From contig CANNTX010000028.1 of the NCBI GenBank assembly GCA_947522695.1, positions 1-16,162 of the forward strand: a DNA stretch of 16,162 bases, given 5' to 3'. The DNA comes from an uncultured Bacilli bacterium (GTDB lineage: Bacteria; Bacillota_I; Bacilli_A; RF39; UBA660). Under the pieces are notes generated by a model, which was not told where the DNA came from, searched no databases, and saw only the letters and a program-made list of their open reading frames with translations. Shown here piece by piece: positions 1-7,223 of the stretch. The translations under genes were made by a program, and so were the position numbers. Numbering within the stretch: the first letter of the stretch is position 1; each line of letters begins with the position of its first letter.

Positions 1-73
1 AAGTAGCTCAGTTTGGTAGAGCACTACGCTTGGGACGTAGGGGTCGCAGGTTCGAATCCTGTCTTCTCGACCA
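1..73 (+). tRNA. tRNA-Pro (anticodon UGG), 5' end cut by window edge
   Basis: The D-arm (GCTC/GAGC), anticodon stem 24-28/36-40 around the loop CTTGGGA, T-arm with TTCGAAT, 3' acceptor strand 63-69, discriminator A70 and an encoded CCA at 71-73 are all visible. The anticodon is bases 31-33 (TGG), which reads proline codons. Only the last three bases of the 5' acceptor strand (AAG, pairing with CTT at 63-65) are present, so about four bases lie upstream of the window. Confidence 0.95.
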
Positions 74-85
74 TTTTTGTTTTTT

Positions 86-110
86 AAGCCCATTTTCATG
101 GGTTTTTATT
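86..110 (+). terminator. Rho-independent terminator of tRNA-Pro
   Basis: The stem 86-93 pairs with 98-105 (core CCCAT/ATGGG) around a TTTC loop and runs into a T-rich tail. It sits 12 bases after the tRNA CCA end and separates the tRNA from the peptidase gene. Confidence 0.8.
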
Positions 111-139
111 ATGGCCTTTTTATGTCTTATATCATCTAA

Positions 140-145
140 TATAAT
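140..145 (+). promoter_or_regulatory. Possible -10 box of the M23 peptidase gene
   Basis: A perfect TATAAT lies 16 bases before the ATG at 161. The -35 region (about 117-122, TTTTTA) is poor, and a start near 151 would leave a leader of only about ten bases beginning inside the ribosome site. The motif is suggestive only. Confidence 0.35.
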
Positions 146-160
146 AAAGTGAGGTCAAAT

Positions 161-853
161 ATGATTAAATTAAAATATCCTTTAAAATTTGTAGGGATAA
201 CTCAAGATTATAATTCATATCATAGAGCTAATGATTTAGGCTGGAATAATAAATATGGTGGTAGAACAGTAGAAATGTATGCATGTGGTGAAGGAAAAGT
301 TACGGAAGTAGTAGATGGAAAAAATAATTCTATGAATAATGGCGATAGTGGAAATTTTGTAACAATTGAATATGCTGATGGTTATAAAACAAGAACTTGT
401 CATATGCTTAAAAATAGTATTAAAGTTAAAGTAGGAGATAAAGTTAATGCAAGTACTATAATAGGAAGAATGGGAAATAGCGGTTATTGCGGAAAAAATA
501 GAGCTTATCACGTTCATTTCATTGTTTGGAAAGATAATGTTAGAGTTAATCCGAGAAAACATGTATATATTTATAAAGATAATGTAGTTGCTAAATCTAA
601 TCAGTATCAATTACTTTATTATAATGAAGAAGAGCCAGTAAGAAAAAATTATGTAATTATTACAGCAAAAAGAGGTGTATGGTGTAGAAAAGGCGTTGGC
701 TTTAAATATCCTAAATATAAAGCAATACCATATGGTACTAAATGTGAATTAATAGGAAAAAATATTGGCTATGCTAGTGGTTATAAGTGGGATAAAATTA
801 TTTATAATGGTGAAGAAGTTTATTTACCTAATAATTGGAATCGATATATATGA
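161..853 (+). CDS. M23 family peptidase with C-terminal SH3-like domain, endolysin-like
   Basis: This is probably a zinc peptidoglycan endopeptidase. Counting from the ATG at 161 (230 aa), the LytM zinc ligands are visible: His21 and Asp25 in an HxxxD motif, then His81, and His117/His119 in a YHVHF motif. The remainder, about 150-230, looks like an SH3b wall-binding domain. There is no signal peptide or membrane segment, so the protein is cytoplasmic until released, as for phage endolysins. The GTG at 149 is rejected because it falls within the ribosome site GTGAGG, which is correctly spaced for ATG 161. The gene is single, bounded by terminators on both sides and directly downstream of a tRNA, a common integration site. 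It may be a phage remnant or a domesticated lysin. The family call is firm; the biological role is inference. Confidence 0.85.
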   Translation: MIKLKYPLKFVGITQDYNSYHRANDLGWNNKYGGRTVEMYACGEGKVTEVVDGKNNSMNNGDSGNFVTIEYADGYKTRTCHMLKNSIKVKVGDKVNASTIIGRMGNSGYCGKNRAYHVHFIVWKDNVRVNPRKHVYIYKDNVVAKSNQYQLLYYNEEEPVRKNYVIITAKRGVWCRKGVGFKYPKYKAIPYGTKCELIGKNIGYASGYKWDKIIYNGEEVYLPNNWNRYI

Positions 854-855
854 TT

Positions 856-884
856 AGTAAGGAAACATTTCCTTGCTTTTTTTA
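856..884 (+). terminator. Rho-independent terminator after the M23 peptidase
   Basis: The stem 856-864/869-877 (core AAGGAA/TTCCTT, one G-U pair) has the loop ACAT and is followed by seven Ts. It begins three bases after the stop codon. Confidence 0.85.
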
Positions 885-940
885 TACAAATAATTGATTT
901 TTGTTAAAAAATTTTATTTAATTAGTATAGAGGGATAAAT

Positions 941-2113
941 ATGAATAAGAAAAGATTAAAGATAGGTTTGTTTTTAGATTCTTTTTTTCCAAATATAGAT
1001 GGTGTTGTTAATGTAGTTGATAATTTAGCTAAGGAGTTATCTAAATATAATGATGTAGTTGTTGTAGTTCCATATACGGAAAGTGTTAATGAAGATAAAG
1101 ATAGACCATATAAAGTAATTAGGATTAATAGTTTACCTGTTCCTTTTACTGATTATCGTGTTTCTTTGATGCAAACTAGAATAAATGAATCGTATAAAAT
1201 ATTATTAGAAGAAAAATTTGATATAATTCATATTCATTCGCCACTTGCGATTGGCTTATTGGGATTAAAAGTTGCAAAAAAATTAAATATTCCATGTATA
1301 GCAACTATGCATACAAGATTTGATTTTGAAATAAGAAAAAGAGTTAATAATCAGTTTATTATAGATAATATTATTTCTAGATTTATTAAAGTGTATAATG
1401 CTTGTGATAAATGTATTGCTGTAAATAATGCGATGAAAAAGGTATTTAAAGATTATGGTTATTTATATGAACCAGTTGTTATTTATAATGGAACTGATTT
1501 AACAACTTGTAAAGATAAAGAAATAATTAATAAAATAAATGTTAAATATTCGTTAGATGAGGTATATCCTGTATTCTTATTTGTAGGTAGAATTATTGAT
1601 ATTAAAAATATATTTTTTATTTTGGATTCTTTAAAACTTCTTAAAGAAGAAGGTTATAAATTTAAAATGATATATGTTGGTGATGGATTTGATTTAAAAG
1701 AATTACAGAAAAAAATTGTTGATTATGGTATGCAAGATTATTGTATAACAACTGGGATGATAACTGATAGAAATATTATTTCTGGTTTTTATAAGAGGGC
1801 TGATTTATTTTTGTTTCCATCTTTATTTGATGCATCAAGTTTAGTTCAGATTGAAGCGGCTGTTAATGAAACTCCAGGAATATTTATTGAAGGAAGTGTT
1901 ACTAGTGATACGGTAATTAATAATGTTAGTGGTTTTACTTCTTCTTATAGTGTTAATGATTATAAAGAACGAATTAAAGAAATAATAAGTGATAAAGAAA
2001 AGTTAAAAGAAGTTGGTAAAAATGCACGAGAAATGTTAGGGAGAAGTTGGGATGGTATAGCTAAGGATACTTATGAATTGTATTTGAAAGAAATGGAAAA
2101 GAAGGAATTATAG
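941..2113 (+). CDS. GT4 family glycosyltransferase, probably diacylglycerol glucosyltransferase-like
   Basis: This is a GT-B fold glycosyltransferase of 390 aa, close to the usual family length. The N-terminal half has the acceptor-side motif FFPNIDGVVNVV (15-26) and HIHSP (97-101). The C-terminal half has the donor-sugar residues Arg217 and Lys222 in GRIIDIK. The family E-x7-E motif is D-x7-E here (Asp297/Glu305). The DGV-type N-terminus and the SSLVQIEAA block resemble the bacterial alpha-monoglucosyldiacylglycerol synthases that make membrane glycolipids, so the enzyme probably works at the inner membrane face using a nucleotide sugar; the exact donor and acceptor are inferred. The start ATG 941 follows the ribosome site AGAGGGAT. 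It is the first gene of a tight operon with the zinc-ribbon protein, whose ATG comes two bases after this stop. Confidence 0.8.
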   Translation: MNKKRLKIGLFLDSFFPNIDGVVNVVDNLAKELSKYNDVVVVVPYTESVNEDKDRPYKVIRINSLPVPFTDYRVSLMQTRINESYKILLEEKFDIIHIHSPLAIGLLGLKVAKKLNIPCIATMHTRFDFEIRKRVNNQFIIDNIISRFIKVYNACDKCIAVNNAMKKVFKDYGYLYEPVVIYNGTDLTTCKDKEIINKINVKYSLDEVYPVFLFVGRIIDIKNIFFILDSLKLLKEEGYKFKMIYVGDGFDLKELQKKIVDYGMQDYCITTGMITDRNIISGFYKRADLFLFPSLFDASSLVQIEAAVNETPGIFIEGSVTSDTVINNVSGFTSSYSVNDYKERIKEIISDKEKLKEVGKNAREMLGRSWDGIAKDTYELYLKEMEKKEL

Positions 2114-2115
2114 TT

Positions 2116-2391
2116 ATGAGTAAAGATATTAAAATAATAAATGATGAATGTACTGCAAGTTGGTATTTAGGTAGAATTGGGAAAGAAGCATCCTTATTTA
2201 TATGTACTTATTGTTATGAATATACACCTGTTGTAAATGATTCTTTATATATGCCAAGTAGAAATGTTTATAATTTGTTTCCGGTTTGTCCTTGTTGTGG
2301 AATGGTTATGCATGAAAATATAGAAGTAGAGATTGATAAAGATTATAGTTTTAAGAGTATGAGTTTAAATAGAAAAAGTGCTCATAGATAG
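2116..2391 (+). CDS. Small putative zinc-ribbon protein, function unknown
   Basis: I do not recognise the family. The 91-aa product has two cysteine knuckles, CTYC (Cys30/Cys33) and CPCCG (Cys58, Cys60, Cys61), about 25 residues apart, which suggests one structural zinc site. There is no signal peptide or membrane segment, and the short tail is rich in basic residues and serine. Translation is probably coupled to the glycosyltransferase: its ribosome site GAAGGA lies inside the upstream gene and the gap is two bases. The DHH phosphoesterase follows ten bases after the stop. The position suggests a small adaptor or nucleic-acid-binding accessory, but nothing shows this directly. Confidence 0.65.
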   Translation: MSKDIKIINDECTASWYLGRIGKEASLFICTYCYEYTPVVNDSLYMPSRNVYNLFPVCPCCGMVMHENIEVEIDKDYSFKSMSLNRKSAHR

Positions 2392-2401
2392 AAGGTTAAA
2401 C

Positions 2402-3343
2402 GTGATTAGAAAACAAGATAATAATAAAATATTAATTATTTCTCATATGGCTGACTCTGATGGTATGGGAAGTGTAATATTAGGTATTAAATATTTTAAA
2501 AATATTGATTATATACTTTGTGAAGCTAGCGATTTGGAATGCTTGCTTAAGGAAGATTTTAGCAATTATGAACAAATATTTATTTGTGATTTACCATTTT
2601 TTAAGGTGACTATTAATGTTATTGAAAATAATAGTTATTTAAAGGAACATTTAAAACATTTTGATCATCATGAATCTAGTGTTAGTGATAATAATTATTC
2701 TTTTGTAAATGAAGTTATTAGTATTGATGGTTTAACAGTGTCGGCTACTTATTTGTTTTATCAGTATTTAAAATCTTTGGATGATAAATTAAATAAGAGA
2801 TTTTATGAAGAATTCGTAGAAGGTGTAAGAGCATATGATATTTGGGATAAAAATGGTGATTTTGAATTAGGAAAGAAAATTACTAATGTTTTTACCCTTA
2901 TGGAACCAGTTAGTTTTATTGATTATATTTGTTCTTTGGATGATAGTAAAGAGTTTATGATAACTAAAGAAATAGATAATTTGATTTTATCTAATGAAAA
3001 GAAAATGAATAATTATTTTGAAAAAGCCTATGAAAAAATAGTTATAACTGATTATAAAGGCTATAAAATGGCTGTTACAATTAATGAACAATATAGATCT
3101 TTATTAGGTAATTATATTTGTAATAAGAATAAAGATATTGATTTTGTTTTAATTATTAATTTTGAAAGGTTTAGTTGTTCTTTAAGATGCGAAAAAGAGG
3201 GTGTTGATGTATCAGTAATTGCGAGTGAATTTCAACATGATGGTGGAGGACATACTAAATCATCTGGTTTTATATTAGATAGTGAATCTATTCCAAAAGT
3301 TAAGAAATATATTGATTTATATTTAGATAATATTTGTAAGTGA
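2402..3343 (+). CDS. DHH/DHHA1 family phosphoesterase (NrnA/oligoribonuclease-like)
   Basis: This is a Mn-dependent phosphodiesterase of the DHH superfamily. From GTG 2402 (313 aa) the catalytic motifs are His15-Met-Ala-Asp18-Ser-Asp20-Gly (I), Asp63 in ICDLPF (II), and Asp88-His89-His90 (III). The C-terminal DHHA1 domain has GGGH at about 281-284, which binds substrate phosphate. Relatives degrade short oligoribonucleotides, pApA or pAp; which substrate applies here is not readable. An alternative GTG at 2378 would overlap the upstream gene and lacks a ribosome site; GTG 2402 has GAAGG at 2391-2395, six bases before it. The gene is third in the operon, and its TGA stop lies inside the terminator stem. 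The N-terminal spacing is close to that of stand-alone NrnA-type proteins, so membrane GdpP-type function is unlikely. Confidence 0.85.
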   Translation: MIRKQDNNKILIISHMADSDGMGSVILGIKYFKNIDYILCEASDLECLLKEDFSNYEQIFICDLPFFKVTINVIENNSYLKEHLKHFDHHESSVSDNNYSFVNEVISIDGLTVSATYLFYQYLKSLDDKLNKRFYEEFVEGVRAYDIWDKNGDFELGKKITNVFTLMEPVSFIDYICSLDDSKEFMITKEIDNLILSNEKKMNNYFEKAYEKIVITDYKGYKMAVTINEQYRSLLGNYICNKNKDIDFVLIINFERFSCSLRCEKEGVDVSVIASEFQHDGGGHTKSSGFILDSESIPKVKKYIDLYLDNICK

Positions 3344-3369
3344 GTTTGATTAGAAAACTTGCTTTTTTA
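3338..3369 (+). terminator. Rho-independent terminator overlapping the DHH gene stop
   Basis: A ten-pair stem, 3338-3347/3355-3364 with two G-U pairs, has a seven-base loop and six Ts. The TGA stop (3341-3343) is in the 5' arm, so ribosomes finishing the gene cover the stem. Confidence 0.75.
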
Positions 3370-3412
3370 ATGGGAAAATGCTAAAGTACATAGCAAATGT
3401 GGTGGTGATATT

Positions 3413-4612
3413 ATGCGTATATATGGATTTTATAATGAATATTCAGGACATGAAATAGATACTGCACTTAGAGAATTAACTGCATCAGAATATCGTCAAT
3501 TAGGAAATATTTTTGAGGATAAAGGAATCAATTTGGCTAAATACCATAAAGATAGAGAAAATTTCTCTTCAAGTATTATTTTAAAATTCACTAATATTCT
3601 TGAACAAAATAGAAGAAATGGTCTAACATCATTTAATCAATTAACAACAAATATTATAAATTTAATTAATTTAGGAAAAACAAATAGAGAAATATGTGAA
3701 AAGTTAAATATAGATTATAAAACTTTATATTTTGAATTAAAAAAAGTTAAAAACTGTAAAAGAAATTATGATAGAGAATATTTTTATGATGGAAAAATTA
3801 TTAGTAATGGGAATATAAAAAATAAATATGGTAAAGGAAATACTTTAAATATAGGTTATAATAATACTTTAAGATTTCTTGTTATATCTGATTTACATTA
3901 TGGAAATAGTCTAGAAAATGTTGAAGCAGTTAATAGAGCATTTAATTATGCAAAAAAAAGAGATATTAATATTATTTTAGCTTGTGGAGATTTTATTGAT
4001 GGAGCATTTTCTAAAGGAAAGCAAATAATAGAAAGATACTTTAAACAATTTGAACATTTTGCTTTAGATTATCCCTATGATAAGGATATAATCACATTTG
4101 GTGTTGGTGGGAATCATGATTACAGTGTTAAATTTACAGATGAATTTGATTTTATAAAATTTTGTAGTATGTACCGAGACGATATAATAATTGATAATTA
4201 TGCTAACAGTTTTCTTAATATAGGAAAAGAAACTATTCAAATGTGCCATGAAATTAAAGGTTTTCCAAAATTAGAAAGTTCTTCTAAAATTATTTTAAAT
4301 GGACATATTCATAAATATGATATTAAACAAGTTAAAGATAATCATAGTCTAAATATATATATACCAACTATATCAAATTTAATTCAGACTGTTCCTGAAG
4401 CATTAGAAATAGAATTAAGTTTAAATAATGAAATAATTGAAAATATCAATATTAAAGAAATATGTTTTGGAAACAAGGATATTATATTAAGTGAAAAAGA
4501 ATTTTATTTTAATAAAAGTAATGAATCAAAAAAAGAAGAACAACCTAAAGTAAAAGAATTAGAAAAAAGAAGTTCTCAAATTGATAAATTTAATAAAAGA
4601 TATGGTTTATAA
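3413..4612 (+). CDS. Calcineurin-like metallophosphoesterase with N-terminal helix-turn-helix
   Basis: The 399-aa protein combines a DNA-binding-type segment with a phosphoesterase domain. Residues about 78-112 form an HTH of the IxxLxxLGKTNREICEKLxIDYKTL kind. From about 150 the metallophosphoesterase motifs run in order: Asp160-x-His162, GD at 192-193, GNHD at 233-236, His279, and GHIH at 297-300, so the dinuclear metal site appears complete. The C-terminal 40 residues are Lys/Glu-rich and probably disordered. There is no signal peptide. ATG 3413 is preceded by the site GGTGGTGAT. The gene is single, lying between two terminators. Phosphatase, nuclease or cyclic-nucleotide phosphodiesterase activity are all possible. 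The fusion is reminiscent of phage or mobile-element proteins, but I cannot name the subfamily. Confidence 0.75.
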   Translation: MRIYGFYNEYSGHEIDTALRELTASEYRQLGNIFEDKGINLAKYHKDRENFSSSIILKFTNILEQNRRNGLTSFNQLTTNIINLINLGKTNREICEKLNIDYKTLYFELKKVKNCKRNYDREYFYDGKIISNGNIKNKYGKGNTLNIGYNNTLRFLVISDLHYGNSLENVEAVNRAFNYAKKRDINIILACGDFIDGAFSKGKQIIERYFKQFEHFALDYPYDKDIITFGVGGNHDYSVKFTDEFDFIKFCSMYRDDIIIDNYANSFLNIGKETIQMCHEIKGFPKLESSSKIILNGHIHKYDIKQVKDNHSLNIYIPTISNLIQTVPEALEIELSLNNEIIENINIKEICFGNKDIILSEKEFYFNKSNESKKEEQPKVKELEKRSSQIDKFNKRYGL

Positions 4613-4638
4613 ATCTCAAATTTTTTGAGATTTTTTTT
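4611..4638 (+). terminator. Rho-independent terminator after the metallophosphoesterase
   Basis: A perfect ten-pair stem, AAATCTCAAA (4611-4620) with TTTGAGATTT (4624-4633), has a TTT loop and a T-run to 4638. The stem starts within the TAA stop. Confidence 0.9.
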
Positions 4639-4680
4639 AAAGTTTATGATATAGTTAATTAAGAATAGGATTGAGGCTGT

Positions 4681-4773
4681 GTGAGAAAGAATAAGTTAGA
4701 ACTTATATTATCTATAATAGTTATATTAATTTGTCTTATTTTAGGTTATATCATAGCTAAATCTTTAATTTAG
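4681..4773 (+). CDS. 30-residue single-pass membrane peptide upstream of phosphoketolase
   Basis: The frame GTG 4681 to TAG 4771-4773 encodes 30 residues. A short basic head (MRKNK) is followed by about 20 hydrophobic residues (Leu/Ile/Val/Cys/Gly) and a short tail ending AKSLI: a positive-inside transmembrane helix. A ribosome site TTGAGG (4671-4676) lies four bases before the GTG. Its stop codon overlaps the AGGAGA ribosome site of the phosphoketolase gene, which suggests coupled translation. The function is unknown. The hydrophobic run with sharp charged edges argues for a real peptide over random ORF, but the short length and GTG start leave doubt. Confidence 0.5.
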   Translation: MRKNKLELILSIIVILICLILGYIIAKSLI

Positions 4774-4783
4774 GAGAATGATT

Positions 4784-7123
4784 ATGGATAATGAATTTAA
4801 AGTGTTAGATGAATATTTTAGAGTAGTTAATTATTTATCTTGTGCAATGATTTATTTAAAGGATAATCCTTTACTTAGAAAACCTTTAGAAATGGATGAT
4901 ATTAAAAAGAAGTTAGTAGGACATTGGGGAAGTGCACCTGGACAAAATTTTGTTTATGCTCATTTAAATAGAGTTATCAACAAGTATGATTTAAATATGA
5001 TTTATATTTCAGGACCTGGTCACAGTGGTCAGGCTATGGTTGCTAATTCTTATATTGAAGGAACTTATAGTGAATATTATCCTGAGGTAACTAATGATTT
5101 AGAAGGCTTAACTAAGTTATGTAAAAGTTTTAGTTTTCCAGGAGGACTTCCTTCTCATGTTGCGCCAAATGTTCCAGGATCTATTAATGAAGGTGGGGAA
5201 CTTGGCTATAGCTTAGCTCATGCTTATGGTGCTGTTTTGGATAATCCTAAGTTAATTGCAGCTTGCGTTATTGGGGATGGAGAAGCAGAAACTGGTCCTC
5301 TTGCAGCTTCTTGGCAAATAAATAAATTAATTAATCCAATAACTGATGGTGCTGTTTTACCAATATTACATTTAAATGGCTATAAAATTGCTAATCCGAC
5401 TATTTTATCAAGAATTAGTGAAAAAGAACTTATTAGTTATTTTGAAGGAATGGGATATCATCCTTATATAGTTAGTGGTTCTAAAGTAAGTGATATGCAT
5501 AAATTAATGGCAGAAGTAATGGATAAGGTTATTTTGGAAATTAAAACTATTCAAAGTAAAGCTAAATTAAGTAATAATAGTAAGAGACCTTATTGGCCAA
5601 TGATTATTTTAAAAACTCCTAAAGGATGGACAGGAATTAAAGAATATAATGGATTAAAGATAGAAGGATCATTTAGGTCTCATCAAGTTCCTATTAATGT
5701 AAGTGATGCTAATCCGGATAATTTAAAATTATTAGAGAAGTGGCTTAAGAGTTATAAAGTAGATGATTTGTTTGATGCTAGTGGTAGGGTAATTAAGGAA
5801 ATAAGAGATTTTGTTCCAAAAAAAGATAAAAGAATGAGTAGTAGTAAATACGCTAATGGGGGATTACTTCTTAAGGATTTAAAATTACCTGATTATAAAG
5901 ATTATGCTGTTAAATTTGATGGTCATGGAACTGTTGTTGCCAGTGATATGTTAAATTTAGGCACTTATTTAATGGATGTTATTAAGAAAAATGATAATTT
6001 TAGAATTTTTGGACCTGATGAAGCGTTATCTAATAGATTTAATGATGTTTTTAAAGTTACTAATAGAAAATGGAATGGTCAGTTACTTTCTAGTGATGAA
6101 TATTTAGCAGCAAATGGTAAGGTTATTGATAGTATTTTATCTGAACATGTCTGTGAAGGCATGTTAGAAGGATATTTATTAACTGGTAGACATGGCTTAA
6201 TGCATAGTTATGAAGCATTTATAAGAATTGTAGATTCTATGGCTAGTCAACATGCTAAGTGGATTAAAATGAGTAAGGAAATTCCTTGGAGAAGTGATAT
6301 AGCAAGTTTAAATTATATTTTAACTAGTCATTGTTGGCAACAAGATCATAATGGTTTTACCCATCAAGATCCTGGATTTATTAATCATTTAGTTACTAAA
6401 AAAGCCGATACTGTTAGAATTTATTTACCGATAGATGCTAATACGTTACTTTCTTGTACTAATCATATTTTACAAACTAAAAATTATATTAATTTAATTA
6501 TTGCTTCTAAGCATCCTTCTTATCAGTGGCTTAATATGGAAGAAGCAAGTAAACATTGTGCAAATGGGATTGGTATATTTGACTGGGCTAGTGATAATAA
6601 TCCCGATATAGTTATGGCTTGTGCAGGTGATACACCGACCGTTGAAGTTCTTGCGGCAACAAAGATTATGAAGGAATATATTCCTGAACTTAAAATAAGA
6701 GTTGTTAATGTTATTGATTTAATGAAATTACAATCTGATTGTGATCATCCTCATGGATTATCTAATGATGAATATAATAAATTATTTACTAAAGATAAAC
6801 CTATCATATTCGCATTTCATGGATATCCTCACTTGATTCATCAACTTACTTATAAGAGATGTAATCAGAATATGCATGTTCATGGTTATATTGAAGAAGG
6901 AACTATTACAACACCTTTTGATATGAGAGTATTAAATAAATTAGATAGATATCATTTAATTTTAGATGCTATGAAGTATGTTAAGGTTAATAAGAGTAAG
7001 AAACAAGCACTTATTAATAAATGTGAAGAAACTTTAAAATATCATAATGAGTATATTAGAGAAAATGGTGTAGATATACCTGAAGTAGTAAATTTTAAAT
7101 GGAATAGAGAAGACACTAAGTAG
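4784..7123 (+). CDS. xfp: Xylulose-5-phosphate/fructose-6-phosphate phosphoketolase
   Basis: This thiamine-diphosphate enzyme cleaves xylulose 5-phosphate (and often fructose 6-phosphate) with phosphate to acetyl phosphate plus a triose or tetrose phosphate. It is the key step of heterofermentative and bifid-type sugar use. The 779 residues match the family length. Visible signatures are GHWGSAPGQNF near 46-56, GPGHSGQ (77-83), FPGGLPSHVAPNVPGS near 117-132, the ThDP/Mg motif GDGEAETG (164-171) with Asn198 downstream, and QQDHNGFTHQDPG in the middle domain. The second glycine-rich motif has Ser where GPGHGG is common. An ATG at 4778 directly abuts the AGGAGA ribosome site, so ATG 4784, six bases from it, is preferred. 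No acetate kinase or phosphotransacetylase lies in the window. The substrate range (Xpk or Xfp) cannot be fixed from sequence alone. Confidence 0.95.
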   Translation: MDNEFKVLDEYFRVVNYLSCAMIYLKDNPLLRKPLEMDDIKKKLVGHWGSAPGQNFVYAHLNRVINKYDLNMIYISGPGHSGQAMVANSYIEGTYSEYYPEVTNDLEGLTKLCKSFSFPGGLPSHVAPNVPGSINEGGELGYSLAHAYGAVLDNPKLIAACVIGDGEAETGPLAASWQINKLINPITDGAVLPILHLNGYKIANPTILSRISEKELISYFEGMGYHPYIVSGSKVSDMHKLMAEVMDKVILEIKTIQSKAKLSNNSKRPYWPMIILKTPKGWTGIKEYNGLKIEGSFRSHQVPINVSDANPDNLKLLEKWLKSYKVDDLFDASGRVIKEIRDFVPKKDKRMSSSKYANGGLLLKDLKLPDYKDYAVKFDGHGTVVASDMLNLGTYLMDVIKKNDNFRIFGPDEALSNRFNDVFKVTNRKWNGQLLSSDEYLAANGKVIDSILSEHVCEGMLEGYLLTGRHGLMHSYEAFIRIVDSMASQHAKWIKMSKEIPWRSDIASLNYILTSHCWQQDHNGFTHQDPGFINHLVTKKADTVRIYLPIDANTLLSCTNHILQTKNYINLIIASKHPSYQWLNMEEASKHCANGIGIFDWASDNNPDIVMACAGDTPTVEVLAATKIMKEYIPELKIRVVNVIDLMKLQSDCDHPHGLSNDEYNKLFTKDKPIIFAFHGYPHLIHQLTYKRCNQNMHVHGYIEEGTITTPFDMRVLNKLDRYHLILDAMKYVKVNKSKKQALINKCEETLKYHNEYIRENGVDIPEVVNFKWNREDTK

Positions 7124-7139
7124 GTGTTTTCTTTTTTTT
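7109..7139 (+). terminator. Rho-independent terminator overlapping the end of xfp
   Basis: The stem GAAGACAC (7109-7116) pairs with GTGTTTTC (7124-7131) and is followed by eight Ts. The loop contains the TAG stop at 7121-7123, so the 5' arm is coding. Confidence 0.85.
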
Positions 7140-7163
7140 AATTTTTTTCGAAAATTCGTAATT

Positions 7164-7175
7164 TATCAATTGATA
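7164..7175 (+). promoter_or_regulatory. Palindromic candidate operator TATCAATTGATA
   Basis: This perfect 12-base palindrome overlaps the -35 box (7170-7175) of the regulator/dinD promoter. It is well placed for repression, and MqsA-type regulators are known to repress their own operons. Its CAATTG core recurs in the polymerase promoter at 8575-8586. Binding is inferred. Confidence 0.45.
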
Positions 7176-7198
7176 TGGCAAAACTATTATGTTATTAT
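7170..7198 (+). promoter_or_regulatory. Promoter of the HTH regulator-dinD operon
   Basis: TTGATA (7170-7175), a spacer of exactly 17 bases and TATTAT (7193-7198) preceded by TGT form an extended -10 promoter. Transcription should start near 7205, just upstream of the AAGGATAA ribosome site. The -35 would lie inside a longer TTG-started frame, which argues against that start. Confidence 0.75.
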
Positions 7199-7223
7199 AT
7201 ATAGCAAGAAAAGGATAATTGAT

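Noticed and set aside
149..160. GTG start giving four extra residues on the M23 peptidase
   Set aside because: The GTG is part of the GTGAGG ribosome site that fits ATG 161.
236..610. Minus-strand open frame opposite the M23 gene
   Set aside because: It has no ribosome site or recognisable domain and mirrors a well-supported gene; the same holds for the minus frames at 4064-4249, 7613-7852, 13725-13997 and 15625-16041.
901..928. TTGTTA/TAGTAT as promoter of the glycosyltransferase operon
   Set aside because: The implied start near 935 would fall on or after the ribosome site; the true promoter is unclear in this AT-rich gap.
7170..7223. Upstream TTG start for the HTH regulator
   Set aside because: It would place the start codon on the -35 box of the gene's own promoter; ATG 7224 has a proper ribosome site.
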